NCBI RefSeq assembly: GCF_014284155.1
Contig: NZ_JACOFZ010000003.1
Span: 303,072-367,071, forward strand
Direction: 5' to 3'
Length of the DNA stretch: 64,000 nucleotides
Source of the DNA: Affinundibacterium nitidum
Lineage (GTDB): Bacteria; Pseudomonadota; Gammaproteobacteria; Burkholderiales; Burkholderiaceae_D
Shown: piece after piece, positions 16,932-25,121 of the stretch
How the letters are laid out: every line of letters starts with the position of its first letter
How positions within the stretch are numbered: position 1 is the stretch's first letter
Program-made: the position numbers and the translations under genes
Notes under the pieces: model-generated
Databases searched by the model: none
Told to the model about the DNA's origin: nothing
The model's input: only the letters and a program-made list of their open reading frames with translations

Positions 16932-18182
16932 ATGAAGAAACTCACTAGCCACCTTTATTTTTGGGTGTTGTTAGCCATTATTTGCGGCGGCACATTCGGT
17001 TATTTCTCGCCTGCGAGCGCAGTCAAACTCAAACCGCTTGGCGATGGTTTTATCGCCCTCGTCAAAATGCTGATCAGCCCTGTTATTTTCTGTACCGTGG
17101 TGCTTGGCATTGCCGGTGCTGGCGATATGAAAAAGGTTGGCCGCGTCGGTGGCAAAGCCTTGATCTACTTCGAAGTGGTGTCGACATTTGCGCTCGCAAT
17201 CGGATTGGTGGTGGTCAATATTCTCAAACCAGGTGCGGGCTTTAATGTAGATCCGGCGACACTTGATGCCAAGGCCGTGGCGAACTATGCAAAAGCTGCG
17301 TCAGAACAAAGTACCACTGACTTTTTATTGCACATTATTCCTAAGACCTTCACTGATGCCTTCACTGGCTCTGGCGACCTACTGCAAGTTTTGTTAGTCG
17401 CGATTTTGTTTGGCTATGCCATGATGCGCATGGGCAAAACAGGACAAGCTGTGCATATGTTTATTGAAGAAGCCTCACATATTTTCTTCGGCATGATGAA
17501 CGTGATTATGAAGTTAGCACCTATCGGGGCAGGCGCGGCAATGGCGTTCACCATTGGTAAATACGGTATTGCTTCCTTAAAACCGTTGGCGGCCTTGATG
17601 GGTAGCTTCTATTTAACCTGCCTCTTATTTGTCATCGTCGTGCTTGGTGCTATCGCGCTAATGGTGGGCTTTAATATCTTTAAATTTATTGCTTACATCA
17701 AAGAAGAATTGCTGACGGTACTCGGTACGTCTTCTTCTGAATCTGCGTTGGTGCCATTGATGAATAAGTTAGAGAAGATGGGTTGTTCTAAGTCAGTGAT
17801 TGGTTTGGTTGTTCCTTCGGGCTATTCATTTAACCTCGACGGCACCAACATTTATATGACCATGGCAGCATTATTTGTTGCCCAAGCACTCAATATCGAA
17901 CTGAGCATGACTCAGCAACTGACCATGTTAGGCGTAGCGATGCTGACCTCGAAAGGCGCTTCCGGCGTGACTGGCGCGGGCTTCATCACCTTGGCTGCGA
18001 CCCTCGCGGTAGTACCGAGTATTCCGGTGGCAGGCTTAGCGCTCATCCTAGGGATTGACCGCTTTATGTCTGAAGCACGCGCCTTGACCAATTTCATCGG
18101 TAATGGCGTTGCCACAGTGGTGGTTTCGCACTGGGAAGGTGAACTCAACCACGACACCATGAAAAAAGAATTGTCGGCGTAA
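16932..18182 (+). CDS. dctA: DctA-like dicarboxylate/amino acid:cation symporter
   Basis: A 416-residue inner-membrane transporter of the DAACS (GltP/DctA) family. Key segments are [20 protein letters not shown], the serine-rich re-entrant loop [15 protein letters not shown], the cation-binding [10 protein letters not shown] motif, and the second hairpin [13 protein letters not shown] with [20 protein letters not shown]. The family imports C4-dicarboxylates or glutamate/aspartate with protons or sodium; the Arg in SEAR of helix 8 is the position usually reading the substrate side chain, and DctA is the likeliest call. CGGAGA precedes the ATG. It ends at a hairpin inside the convergent epimerase gene. 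Confidence 0.88.
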   Translation: MKKLTSHLYFWVLLAIICGGTFGYFSPASAVKLKPLGDGFIALVKMLISPVIFCTVVLGIAGAGDMKKVGRVGGKALIYFEVVSTFALAIGLVVVNILKPGAGFNVDPATLDAKAVANYAKAASEQSTTDFLLHIIPKTFTDAFTGSGDLLQVLLVAILFGYAMMRMGKTGQAVHMFIEEASHIFFGMMNVIMKLAPIGAGAAMAFTIGKYGIASLKPLAALMGSFYLTCLLFVIVVLGAIALMVGFNIFKFIAYIKEELLTVLGTSSSESALVPLMNKLEKMGCSKSVIGLVVPSGYSFNLDGTNIYMTMAALFVAQALNIELSMTQQLTMLGVAMLTSKGASGVTGAGFITLAATLAVVPSIPVAGLALILGIDRFMSEARALTNFIGNGVATVVVSHWEGELNHDTMKKELSA

Positions 18183-18184
18183 AT

Positions 18185-19189
18185 TTATTGATTGCGCGTT
18201 TTCAAAGAAATCTCAGTGGGCATTTGCTCCTGAGATTTTTTGTTTGTAGGCAGGTATTCGCGCAACGCGAGCTTCATCGGTGTCTGTGGAATCGGACCAA
18301 TCAAGCGCATTAGTTTCTCCCCCGATAGTTGATGCGGTCGTTGCCATAAATAGCGCATCTTTATTACGGCGCGCAGCAAAGGGGAGAACCAAGCAATCAC
18401 TTGCATCATGTTCCATGCCATAGGCTTTTGCTGTAAACGCTGACCAAGCAAGAGTTCAAACGTGCTCTGCAAATCTTGCTGGCTCGCATGATACCCAGGG
18501 AAATGCAAAACTTCATAGGCAGCGAGTTGATCGCGCTTCTCTGCAACTCGCACGAACACCTGTGCCAGATCTGGCAAATAGGCCCAAGCGTGAGCAATAT
18601 GGTCTGGTCCCATGCTCGTGAACACACCTTTATGTAACTGCTTGCTGATGCCCATATCTAACCAAGTGCCACTGCCACCAATGAAATCGCCGGCACGTAT
18701 CACGACCGTGCGCACACCGACATCAACAGCAGTGGCAAAACTCGCTTCCATCGCAATACGTTGCCTCGCTTTGTCGGTATTCGCCACAAAGGGCGTGGTT
18801 TCGGTCAGCACTGAAGGCAAGTCTTTGCCGAAGTTATACACATTCCCCGGAATCATGATCAAGGCATCGAGTTTTTTCGCTAAGGCCAGCACCGCCGCAT
18901 TCACCGGAGGTAGCAACTGCTCCCAGCGTGCATAATCGGGGTTGATGGCATGCACGATCACATCGACATCACCGCTCTGGGCCACAATCGATTCCACCTC
19001 AAGCGCATCAGCCCGAATATGACGGACATTGGCCCAGCGTTCCGTATGGATCGGTTTCCTCGCTTGCGCCAACACCGTCCAACCCGCTTGTGCAAACGCT
19101 TTAGTGGCGGCTTGTCCAAGTCGCCCACCCGCTCCGAGCACCAATACCGTTTTACTGAGCTTGTCTTGAGACTCTGTGGCAATGTGCAT
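18185..19189 (-). CDS. NAD(P)-dependent epimerase/reductase (extended SDR)
   Basis: A 334-residue protein with an N-terminal Rossmann fold: TVLVLGAGGRLGQAATKAF is the GxGGxxG dinucleotide loop, followed by DVDVIVHAINPDYARW and LIMIPGNVYNFGKDLP, the extended SDR substrate side. The usual YxxxK catalytic pair is not clear; a Tyr occurs in GNVYNFGK. RAGDFIGGSGTWLD and HAWAYLPDLAQVFV are also family-like. Substrate unknown. It is divergent from the LysR gene at 19365, which probably controls it. AGGAG precedes the ATG. Confidence 0.85.
   Translation of the reverse strand: MHIATESQDKLSKTVLVLGAGGRLGQAATKAFAQAGWTVLAQARKPIHTERWANVRHIRADALEVESIVAQSGDVDVIVHAINPDYARWEQLLPPVNAAVLALAKKLDALIMIPGNVYNFGKDLPSVLTETTPFVANTDKARQRIAMEASFATAVDVGVRTVVIRAGDFIGGSGTWLDMGISKQLHKGVFTSMGPDHIAHAWAYLPDLAQVFVRVAEKRDQLAAYEVLHFPGYHASQQDLQSTFELLLGQRLQQKPMAWNMMQVIAWFSPLLRAVIKMRYLWQRPHQLSGEKLMRLIGPIPQTPMKLALREYLPTNKKSQEQMPTEISLKTRNQ
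18208..18241 (+). terminator. intrinsic terminator of dctA
   Basis: Arms AAATCTCAG (18208-18216) and CTGAGATTT (about 18230-18238) followed by further T residues, 26 bases past the dctA stop. It lies within the last codons of the convergent epimerase gene, so the same DNA codes the C-terminal tail of that protein. Confidence 0.7.
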
Positions 19190-19288
19190 AATAAACTCCT
19201 AAATGAGGGTGAATAGGGATATAGATAAGTGAATGGATGCCATTGTGCGAGGCTCCGAACATATTTACAATTGATAGATGTGCATATG

Positions 19289-19310
19289 AGCTATGCGTTT
19301 ATGAATAGCT
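19289..19310. promoter_or_regulatory. candidate LysR-type operator
   Basis: Perfect inverted repeat AGCTAT-N10-ATAGCT between the divergent epimerase and LysR genes, including a T-N(11)-A arrangement typical of LysR binding sites. Its position about 60 bases before the LysR start fits autoregulation plus control of the epimerase. Confidence 0.5.
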
Positions 19311-19364
19311 TATGCCGCTATACTATGGACTTATCTTCTCATTTCAGCAGCAATCGGATCCCCC

Positions 19365-20276
19365 ATGAGCAAACCCGAATTTGATCCTCAACTCAGTGAT
19401 TGGAACCTCATTCGCAGCTTTATCGCCGTCGTCGAACAAGGCTCCTTAACGCGTGCCGCTGACGTCCTTGGCTTAAGCCAGCCCACGCTCTCTCGCCAAA
19501 TCAACGAACTCGAACAGAACACGGGTAATGCCTTATTCGAACGGGCCGCCCGCGGCTTGAAACTAACCGAAGCCGGAGAGCGTCTAGTTGAGCCTGCTCG
19601 ATTTATGATGAGCGCAGCTCGTAGCTTGGGACTGGCGATCGTCAAACAAGATCAAACTTTGCAGGGCACGGTGCGAATTACCGCGAGTGAAATGGTGTCC
19701 GCTCACGTCTTGCCACGCATCTTAGTAAAACTGGCAAGACAATATCCAGACATTGAAATTGAGCTAGTCGCCAGTAATCAACTCAGCAATCTACTCGAGC
19801 GCGAGGCCGATATTGCGATACGGATGCTTAGACCCACGCAGACTGCCTTAATTGCGCGACATTTAGCTGACTGGGGTATCGGCTTCTATGCACATCGCAA
19901 CTATCTCAAAGGACTTGCCAAAGATGAATTAGCACCGGCCTCGAACCCTATGACCATGTATCGTTGGCTTGGTCTAGATCAGTCGGATCGTTTCATTCAA
20001 GGATTTCGCGAAGCCGGAATACAGGTCGATAAACATTTTTTTGGTTTCCGCTGCGACAGTCACTTAGTCAATTGGGAAGCCATGAAGGCTGGACTAGGCG
20101 TGGGTGTCGCACCGCATTGGCTTGCGCAAAAAGAGGATGGCCTAGAGCCTATCTCAATTGGCGCCGACATACCGGCGTTGCCAGTTTGGCTCACCAGTCA
20201 TCGTGAACTCAAAAACAACTCAAGGATACGTGCGGTCTTCGACTTCCTCGCCCTTGAACTACAGGCCTTGACTTGA
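19365..20276 (+). CDS. LysR family transcriptional regulator
   Basis: A 303-residue regulator. The N-terminal winged HTH reads WNLIRSFIAVVEQGSLTRAA, DVLGLSQPTLSRQINELEQ and NALFERAARGLKLTEAG, the standard LysR pattern. Residues of about 95-300 are the periplasmic-binding-like effector domain (VRITASEMVSAHVLPRIL, YPDIEIELVASNQL, ADIAIRM). The effector is unknown. It is divergent from the epimerase gene at 18185, the probable target. Confidence 0.93.
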   Translation: MSKPEFDPQLSDWNLIRSFIAVVEQGSLTRAADVLGLSQPTLSRQINELEQNTGNALFERAARGLKLTEAGERLVEPARFMMSAARSLGLAIVKQDQTLQGTVRITASEMVSAHVLPRILVKLARQYPDIEIELVASNQLSNLLEREADIAIRMLRPTQTALIARHLADWGIGFYAHRNYLKGLAKDELAPASNPMTMYRWLGLDQSDRFIQGFREAGIQVDKHFFGFRCDSHLVNWEAMKAGLGVGVAPHWLAQKEDGLEPISIGADIPALPVWLTSHRELKNNSRIRAVFDFLALELQALT

Positions 20277-20293
20277 AACTGTTGAATTGCGCT

Positions 20294-20350
20294 ATGATAG
20301 TTTCTTGCTGCCACTTTGTGGCAGTAGCTAGATACTCATCTCACTATCAT
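20294..20350. promoter_or_regulatory. nested inverted repeats before the YafY-type gene
   Basis: An outer pair ATGATAGT (20294-20301) and ACTATCAT (20343-20350) encloses an inner perfect hairpin CTGCCAC-TTT-GTGGCAG (20308-20324). The outer right arm ends six bases before the ATG at 20356. It could be an autoregulatory operator, or an RNA structure over the ribosome site; no T-run follows, so a plain terminator for the LysR gene is less likely. Confidence 0.45.
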
Positions 20351-20355
20351 TGACT

Positions 20356-21051
20356 ATGTCACGCACGCAACGCTTACTCGACTTGCTACAACAGCTACGC
20401 GCTTATCGTTATCCAGTGACCGCGCAAACTCTGGCGCAGACGTTGAATATTAGTGTGCGCACCCTGTACCGTGATATCGCTAGCCTACAACAGCAAGGTG
20501 CCAATATCACCGGTGAGGCAGGTCTCGGGTATGTACTTAAGCCTGGTTTTATGTTGCCACCGTTGATGTTCTCTGAAGATGAAATCGAGGCCTTAGTCTT
20601 GGGCTCGCGCTGGGTCGCTGAGCGTGCCGACCATCATTTAGGGCTTGCGGCCCGCACTGCTTTACAAAAAATCGCAGCAGTTTTACCTTCAGATCTTCGC
20701 CTCTCCTTGGACACCAATGCACTATTGGTCGGTCCCGATGAAAACAAACCTGATTTCGACACCGCTTTGCCTTTACTGCGAACAGCAATCCGGCAAGAAC
20801 ATAAAGTGCACTTACAGTACGCTGATGCCAAAGGAAAACACAGCAAACGCGTAGTATGGCCCTTCGCCTTAGGCTTCTTTGAACATGTCCGAGTACTGGT
20901 TGCTTGGTGTGAACTACGTCAAGAAATACGACATTTTCGTACCGATCGCATTCATGCTTTCGAAGTTTATCCCGAGCGTTATCCGCAACGTCGTCAAGCA
21001 TTACTCAAAATTTGGCGCGAACAAGAAGGAATTCCGGAATCGTCGATCTAA
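20356..21051 (+). CDS. YafY-type HTH/WYL transcriptional regulator
   Basis: A 231-residue regulator with an N-terminal DeoR-like HTH (RTQRLLDLLQQLRAYRYPVT, LNISVRTLYRDIASLQQQG) and a C-terminal WYL-family sensor domain, seen in LQYADAKGKHSKRVVWPFAL and EIRHFRTDRIHAFEV. WYL domains sense ligands, often nucleotides or stress products. The VOC and EVE genes follow on the same strand 109 bases downstream, a common pairing. The ATG at 20356 is used rather than TTG at 20350; neither has a strong ribosome site. Confidence 0.9.
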   Translation: MSRTQRLLDLLQQLRAYRYPVTAQTLAQTLNISVRTLYRDIASLQQQGANITGEAGLGYVLKPGFMLPPLMFSEDEIEALVLGSRWVAERADHHLGLAARTALQKIAAVLPSDLRLSLDTNALLVGPDENKPDFDTALPLLRTAIRQEHKVHLQYADAKGKHSKRVVWPFALGFFEHVRVLVAWCELRQEIRHFRTDRIHAFEVYPERYPQRRQALLKIWREQEGIPESSI

Positions 21052-21071
21052 TTGGCGTATAGCATATAACA

Positions 21072-21094
21072 CTACTGACAAAAACTGACAGTAG
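21072..21094. promoter_or_regulatory. inverted repeat before the VOC gene
   Basis: CTACTG-N11-CAGTAG, with an internal direct repeat of ACTGACA, lies between the YafY stop and the VOC start. It is a candidate operator for the YafY regulator in front of the VOC-EVE genes. Confidence 0.35.
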
Positions 21095-21160
21095 GGCGCG
21101 ATACGATCTTCCTCACTGGCACAGAAGGGTCTGTGCAGATTTTCTGAAGAGGACTAGATC

Positions 21161-21529
21161 ATGCGTCATCCCAATTTCATTCTGCTATACGTCGACCAAC
21201 CAATTCAAAGCGCTCAGTTTTACCAAGATCTGCTCGCTAGCGCGCCGATCGAAGCTTCACCGGGCTTTGCTATGTTTTCCCTCGATTCAGGCGTGATGCT
21301 AGGCTTATGGGCGCGCGAACATGTATTACCCAGCGCCACTGGCCACGCTGGCGCGACTGAAATCGCGATTAGCCTAACAAGCAAGTCTGAGGTGGATGTC
21401 CTGTACCAAGACTACTTAGCCAAATCGATTGAGATCGCACAGACACCAACTGACTTAGATTTCGGCTACACCTTCGTCGCACTTGATCCAGATGGCCATC
21501 GTATTCGTGTATTTGCTCCGCACGTATAA
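21161..21529 (+). CDS. VOC (glyoxalase/bleomycin-resistance fold) protein
   Basis: A 122-residue VOC-superfamily protein made of two beta-alpha-beta-beta-beta units: [20 protein letters not shown] opens the first and [20 protein letters not shown] the second, ending [18 protein letters not shown], the usual DPxGHxIxV end. The typical metal-binding His at the first strand is absent here (the strand reads NFILLYV), so metal catalysis is doubtful. It follows the YafY gene and overlaps no other; the EVE gene begins five bases after its stop. Confidence 0.85.
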   Translation: MRHPNFILLYVDQPIQSAQFYQDLLASAPIEASPGFAMFSLDSGVMLGLWAREHVLPSATGHAGATEIAISLTSKSEVDVLYQDYLAKSIEIAQTPTDLDFGYTFVALDPDGHRIRVFAPHV

Positions 21530-21533
21530 GCCT

Positions 21534-22025
21534 ATGACCAAGTATTGGATTGCCGTGGCCTCCGCCGAACACGTGCGTTTCGGTCAAGCACAAGGATTTA
21601 TGCAAGTGTGCCATGGCAAGAGTGGGCCACTGCGACGCCTACAAGCGGGGGACGTCGTCGTCTATTATTCGCCAGTAGAAGTGTTTGGCAGCAAGCTAGC
21701 CTGCCAAGCTTTCACGGCGATTGGTGTTGTCTTGCCACGACCGCCTTACCAAGTAACGATGTTGATAGAAGATACCATACCGTTTCACCCCTTCCGGCGC
21801 GATGTACAATGGTTTGCATCACACACTTACCCCATCAAGCCGCTCCTAAATCAACTCGAATTCTCCAAGGGTAGATCCAACTGGGCCTATCCTCTGCGCT
21901 TTGGCTTAGTCGAAATCAGTGAGGCCGATATGCGTCTCATTGCACAAGCGATGCAGGTGAATGAACTAGACGTTGGAAGTCGCAGCATTGTGTCGAGGCC
22001 GCAGGCTAGCTTTGCTTTCGACTAG
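21534..22025 (+). CDS. EVE domain protein (UPF0310)
   Basis: A 163-residue EVE (PUA-like) protein: [39 protein letters not shown], then [30 protein letters not shown] and [17 protein letters not shown] are all conserved in UPF0310. EVE domains bind modified bases in DNA or RNA and are common in defence and RNA-modification settings. Its start lies just five bases after the VOC stop, so it is translationally linked to that gene. No restriction or defence genes adjoin. Confidence 0.88.
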   Translation: MTKYWIAVASAEHVRFGQAQGFMQVCHGKSGPLRRLQAGDVVVYYSPVEVFGSKLACQAFTAIGVVLPRPPYQVTMLIEDTIPFHPFRRDVQWFASHTYPIKPLLNQLEFSKGRSNWAYPLRFGLVEISEADMRLIAQAMQVNELDVGSRSIVSRPQASFAFD

Positions 22026-22115
22026 TCCGGCAAAACAACAGCCCACGGCTTGCTTGTTTTCAGAGGCGCTTATTTGGTTCAGAATGCATGGCATCCCACC
22101 ATTGATGGAGTTGGC

Positions 22116-24440
22116 ATGTCTTTTTTCTTTTTGTCTGATGAAAAATCTTGGAAGCAACGATTACAGCTGATCATCGCCATTATTTTGGTTATCACTTGTG
22201 CTTGGTTGGCGATACGCTGGAATCAACCCGTTGAGAAAACAATTGCTGGCTACGACTACGCCCAAGCGCGGCAACATCTACAGGAAATGACCAAAGAGCG
22301 GCACCCTGTCGGCAGCGTGGCTCACAGCCGCGTCAGAGATTATCTCGTTTCACAGATTCGTCAGTTGGGTTACGAGGCTCAACTACATCAGGGTTTTGCC
22401 TTTAATCCAGACAGTAAGTCAGCAGCCCAAGTCGATAATATTTTGGTGAGGGTGTCAGCAACAGAAAGCAAGGCCGGTGGCAAGGCGGTGCTGATTGCGG
22501 GCCATTATGACGCAGTACCCAATAGCTACGGCGCGGGCGACGATGGTGTATCGATGGCCAATATGCTGCAAACCTTAGCCAGCGTGAAAACCATGGGCAA
22601 ACGCAGCAACGATTTGATTTTTCTATTTGGGGATGCGGAAGAAGTAGGCTTACTCGGCGCTATTGCTTTCGCTGAGCAACATCCTTGGATGAAAGATGTG
22701 GGCATGGTGCTCAATTTCGACAATCGTGGTAACTCCGGCCCGATCTTAATGTTTGAGACCAGTGCCAAGAACGGTAGGCTAATACAAGAATTTGCGCAGG
22801 CAACACCCTATGCCATTAGCAATTCCGTCATGTATGAAGTATACAAAGCCTTACCGAATGACACGGACTTCAGTGTGTTTCGCAAGAAGGATTTGCCTGG
22901 CTTAAATTTTGCCATGATAGAGAATTTCTCTAGCTACCACACACGACATGACAAGGGTGAAAACCTCAACCCAGCATCACAGCAGCAACAAGCAAGTTTG
23001 ATGCTGAACTTGGTATCGCATTTCGCGAATCAAGATCTGAGTCAATTGAGCTTACAACGAGGCGCGAGCAATCATATTTACTTTAACTTACCGCTGATAG
23101 GTCTAGTCCACTATTCAAGTATGTTAGCCATACCGATCGCCGTTGCGCTGATCGTGATGGCTATTCTGTTATTTATTCGCATTCGACGTCAACGCCAACA
23201 AGATCTTGCATCAAAACCTATTAGCGTCCTCAAGAGTCTATTGGGCTCATTAATATTTGTGGTCGAGCTAGCGCTATTTGCTTTCTTGGCGCAACGTGTG
23301 TGGGTGTTTATCTGCCGCATCTATCCTGAATACGCCAGTATGCGTGACCCCGATATTGGTCACTATTATTTATTGGCATTAGTACTGCTCTTTATTACAG
23401 TTTTCGCTTACCTACAAAAATTGCTACGTCGTTGGTTTGAAGAAGCGGAACTCAGTTTTGGTGCGGTCTGGGTGTGGTTGCTATTACTCGGATTTAGCAG
23501 TATTCAGTTCGCGGGTGCGAGCTTTATATTTGCGCTTCCTTTGCTCTTTATATTAGGTTCTTGGACCTATCTCAGTTACAAATCATCATCACAGGACAGT
23601 CAAGGTAGCCAGCCCCCGCTGTGGACACTACTTGCAGGTGTTTTACCGAGCGTCATCTTATTCGCACCTTTTGTGCTGTTGATTGCAATCGCTTTAGGTT
23701 TTTACTCCATTGGTGTACCAATTTTATTGATGAGCTTGCTACTCGGTTTATGTATCCCCTTGTTGCTACAAATTGCTTCCACGTTCCGCCGGTGGATACC
23801 GCTGGCCTTTGTCAAAGTGTTTGTAGTGATGGGCGCTTTAGCAACAGCGCATTTTCACAATACATTTCCACAGCCTGCTCAACTCATGTATGTCGCCGGT
23901 GTAAAACCAGGCCAAAACTGGTGGGCTTCACCAAATGAGATCCTCAATCGCGATGCATTACGTATCTTCACCAATAAAGCAGAACAGAAAAGTGCGGATA
24001 GCATCATCGGTCCCTTATCTCGTTTTGGCAAACGCATGCTGTGGTTAGAGAGTGCGGACGATCTGAACTTGCCACGTCCGATTATTCAAGTTCAGCAACT
24101 GGAAACGACCGGTGATCGTTTAAGACTCAAGGTTCTGCTACAAAGCCCCTTGCATGCGCCAAATACGCAAGTTGCGATTGAAGGTGCCAAAGTCTTCAGT
24201 GCCAAGATCAATGGTGCGAACTATCAAAGCACCGATTCTGAACATTGGAGTATCTGGATTCATGGAAGAAACAAAGCGGAAGCGTCATTAGGTAATGTAA
24301 TTGAATTGGAAATTGAAGCGGGCAAGCGACATAGCTTACGCGTGAGTGATACGGTCTACCAACTTCCACCTAATATCGCCACACCACGCCTGCCCGATGA
24401 TTTTATGGCCATCTCAATGGCCACCCTCGATATCAATTGA
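22116..24440 (+). CDS. M28 zinc peptidase with large membrane domain
   Basis: A 774-residue membrane peptidase. One N-terminal helix (about 18-34) leads into an M28 aminopeptidase domain at residues 50-320: VLIAGHYDAVPNSYGAGDD supplies His and the bridging Asp, FLFGDAEEVGLLGA the catalytic Glu pair, VLNFDNRG the second Asp, and SSYHTRHDKGEN the last His. Residues of about 335-590 hold eight or so membrane helices, and a soluble C-terminal domain of about 180 residues follows. This layout resembles ER-type FXNA/ERMP1 peptidases. The longer frame start is rejected in favour of an ATG with GGAG. Its stop lies two bases from the convergent phosphatase gene. Confidence 0.88.
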   Translation: MSFFFLSDEKSWKQRLQLIIAIILVITCAWLAIRWNQPVEKTIAGYDYAQARQHLQEMTKERHPVGSVAHSRVRDYLVSQIRQLGYEAQLHQGFAFNPDSKSAAQVDNILVRVSATESKAGGKAVLIAGHYDAVPNSYGAGDDGVSMANMLQTLASVKTMGKRSNDLIFLFGDAEEVGLLGAIAFAEQHPWMKDVGMVLNFDNRGNSGPILMFETSAKNGRLIQEFAQATPYAISNSVMYEVYKALPNDTDFSVFRKKDLPGLNFAMIENFSSYHTRHDKGENLNPASQQQQASLMLNLVSHFANQDLSQLSLQRGASNHIYFNLPLIGLVHYSSMLAIPIAVALIVMAILLFIRIRRQRQQDLASKPISVLKSLLGSLIFVVELALFAFLAQRVWVFICRIYPEYASMRDPDIGHYYLLALVLLFITVFAYLQKLLRRWFEEAELSFGAVWVWLLLLGFSSIQFAGASFIFALPLLFILGSWTYLSYKSSSQDSQGSQPPLWTLLAGVLPSVILFAPFVLLIAIALGFYSIGVPILLMSLLLGLCIPLLLQIASTFRRWIPLAFVKVFVVMGALATAHFHNTFPQPAQLMYVAGVKPGQNWWASPNEILNRDALRIFTNKAEQKSADSIIGPLSRFGKRMLWLESADDLNLPRPIIQVQQLETTGDRLRLKVLLQSPLHAPNTQVAIEGAKVFSAKINGANYQSTDSEHWSIWIHGRNKAEASLGNVIELEIEAGKRHSLRVSDTVYQLPPNIATPRLPDDFMAISMATLDIN

Positions 24441-24442
24441 GC

Positions 24443-24925
24443 TTAGTTTTTTGGGAGGATGTCGGCTAACAAACCATCAGCGGCATCTTCCAAATAATCC
24501 AACACCACATCAAATCCGCGTCCACCACCGTAGTACGGATCTGGGACGACGTCCGATGGGCTATGCGTGGCATACGACATCATCAATTTCAGTTTATGTT
24601 GATACTCAGCGGGACATTGATTCTGCAATAGTCGGAGATTGTCTTTGTCCATTGCCAACACCAAGTCAAACTTTGAAAAATCACTATCCTGCACTTGGCG
24701 CGCACGTTGTGATGAGAGGTCAATACCACGTTTGCGCGCGTATTCTTGCGAGCGCAAATCGGGCGGTTCACCCACATGGTAGGCATGGGTGCCTGCAGAA
24801 TCGATAAGGAACTTATCAGCGATGCCTGCCTGCTCAACTTTATGTCTAAACACGCCTTCCGCTGTCGGTGAGCGGCAGATATTGCCCATGCAAACAAAGA
24901 GAATTTTGTGTGAAGAAGTCGTCAT
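24443..24925 (-). CDS. low molecular weight protein-tyrosine phosphatase
   Basis: A 160-residue LMW-PTP. The P-loop FVCMGNICRSPTAEGVF has the CX4-5CRS signature with nucleophilic Cys and binding Arg; VPDPYYGGGRGFDVVLD carries the general-acid Asp. GTHAYHVGEPPDLRS is the other conserved loop. Members dephosphorylate tyrosine kinases or small molecules such as arsenate; no polysaccharide-kinase cluster adjoins here, so the target is unknown. Confidence 0.93.
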   Translation of the reverse strand: MTTSSHKILFVCMGNICRSPTAEGVFRHKVEQAGIADKFLIDSAGTHAYHVGEPPDLRSQEYARKRGIDLSSQRARQVQDSDFSKFDLVLAMDKDNLRLLQNQCPAEYQHKLKLMMSYATHSPSDVVPDPYYGGGRGFDVVLDYLEDAADGLLADILPKN

Positions 24926-25121
24926 ATTTACTCTCTATTTAAGTTCATTGCGCCTATTTTAGTGGCAAAAGCTCCTCATTTGTGGGCTTCCTCACCTGCT
25001 TAAGTAACTGAAATTATAGATGGCCGCACCCTGAACAATGGGCGCTAGGTCTTAGACTATGTTTAAATGTGGTCTTCTTGTTTTATTTACGCTTGGCCTG
25101 AAGCCTTTGTTCAGTTCTTCT

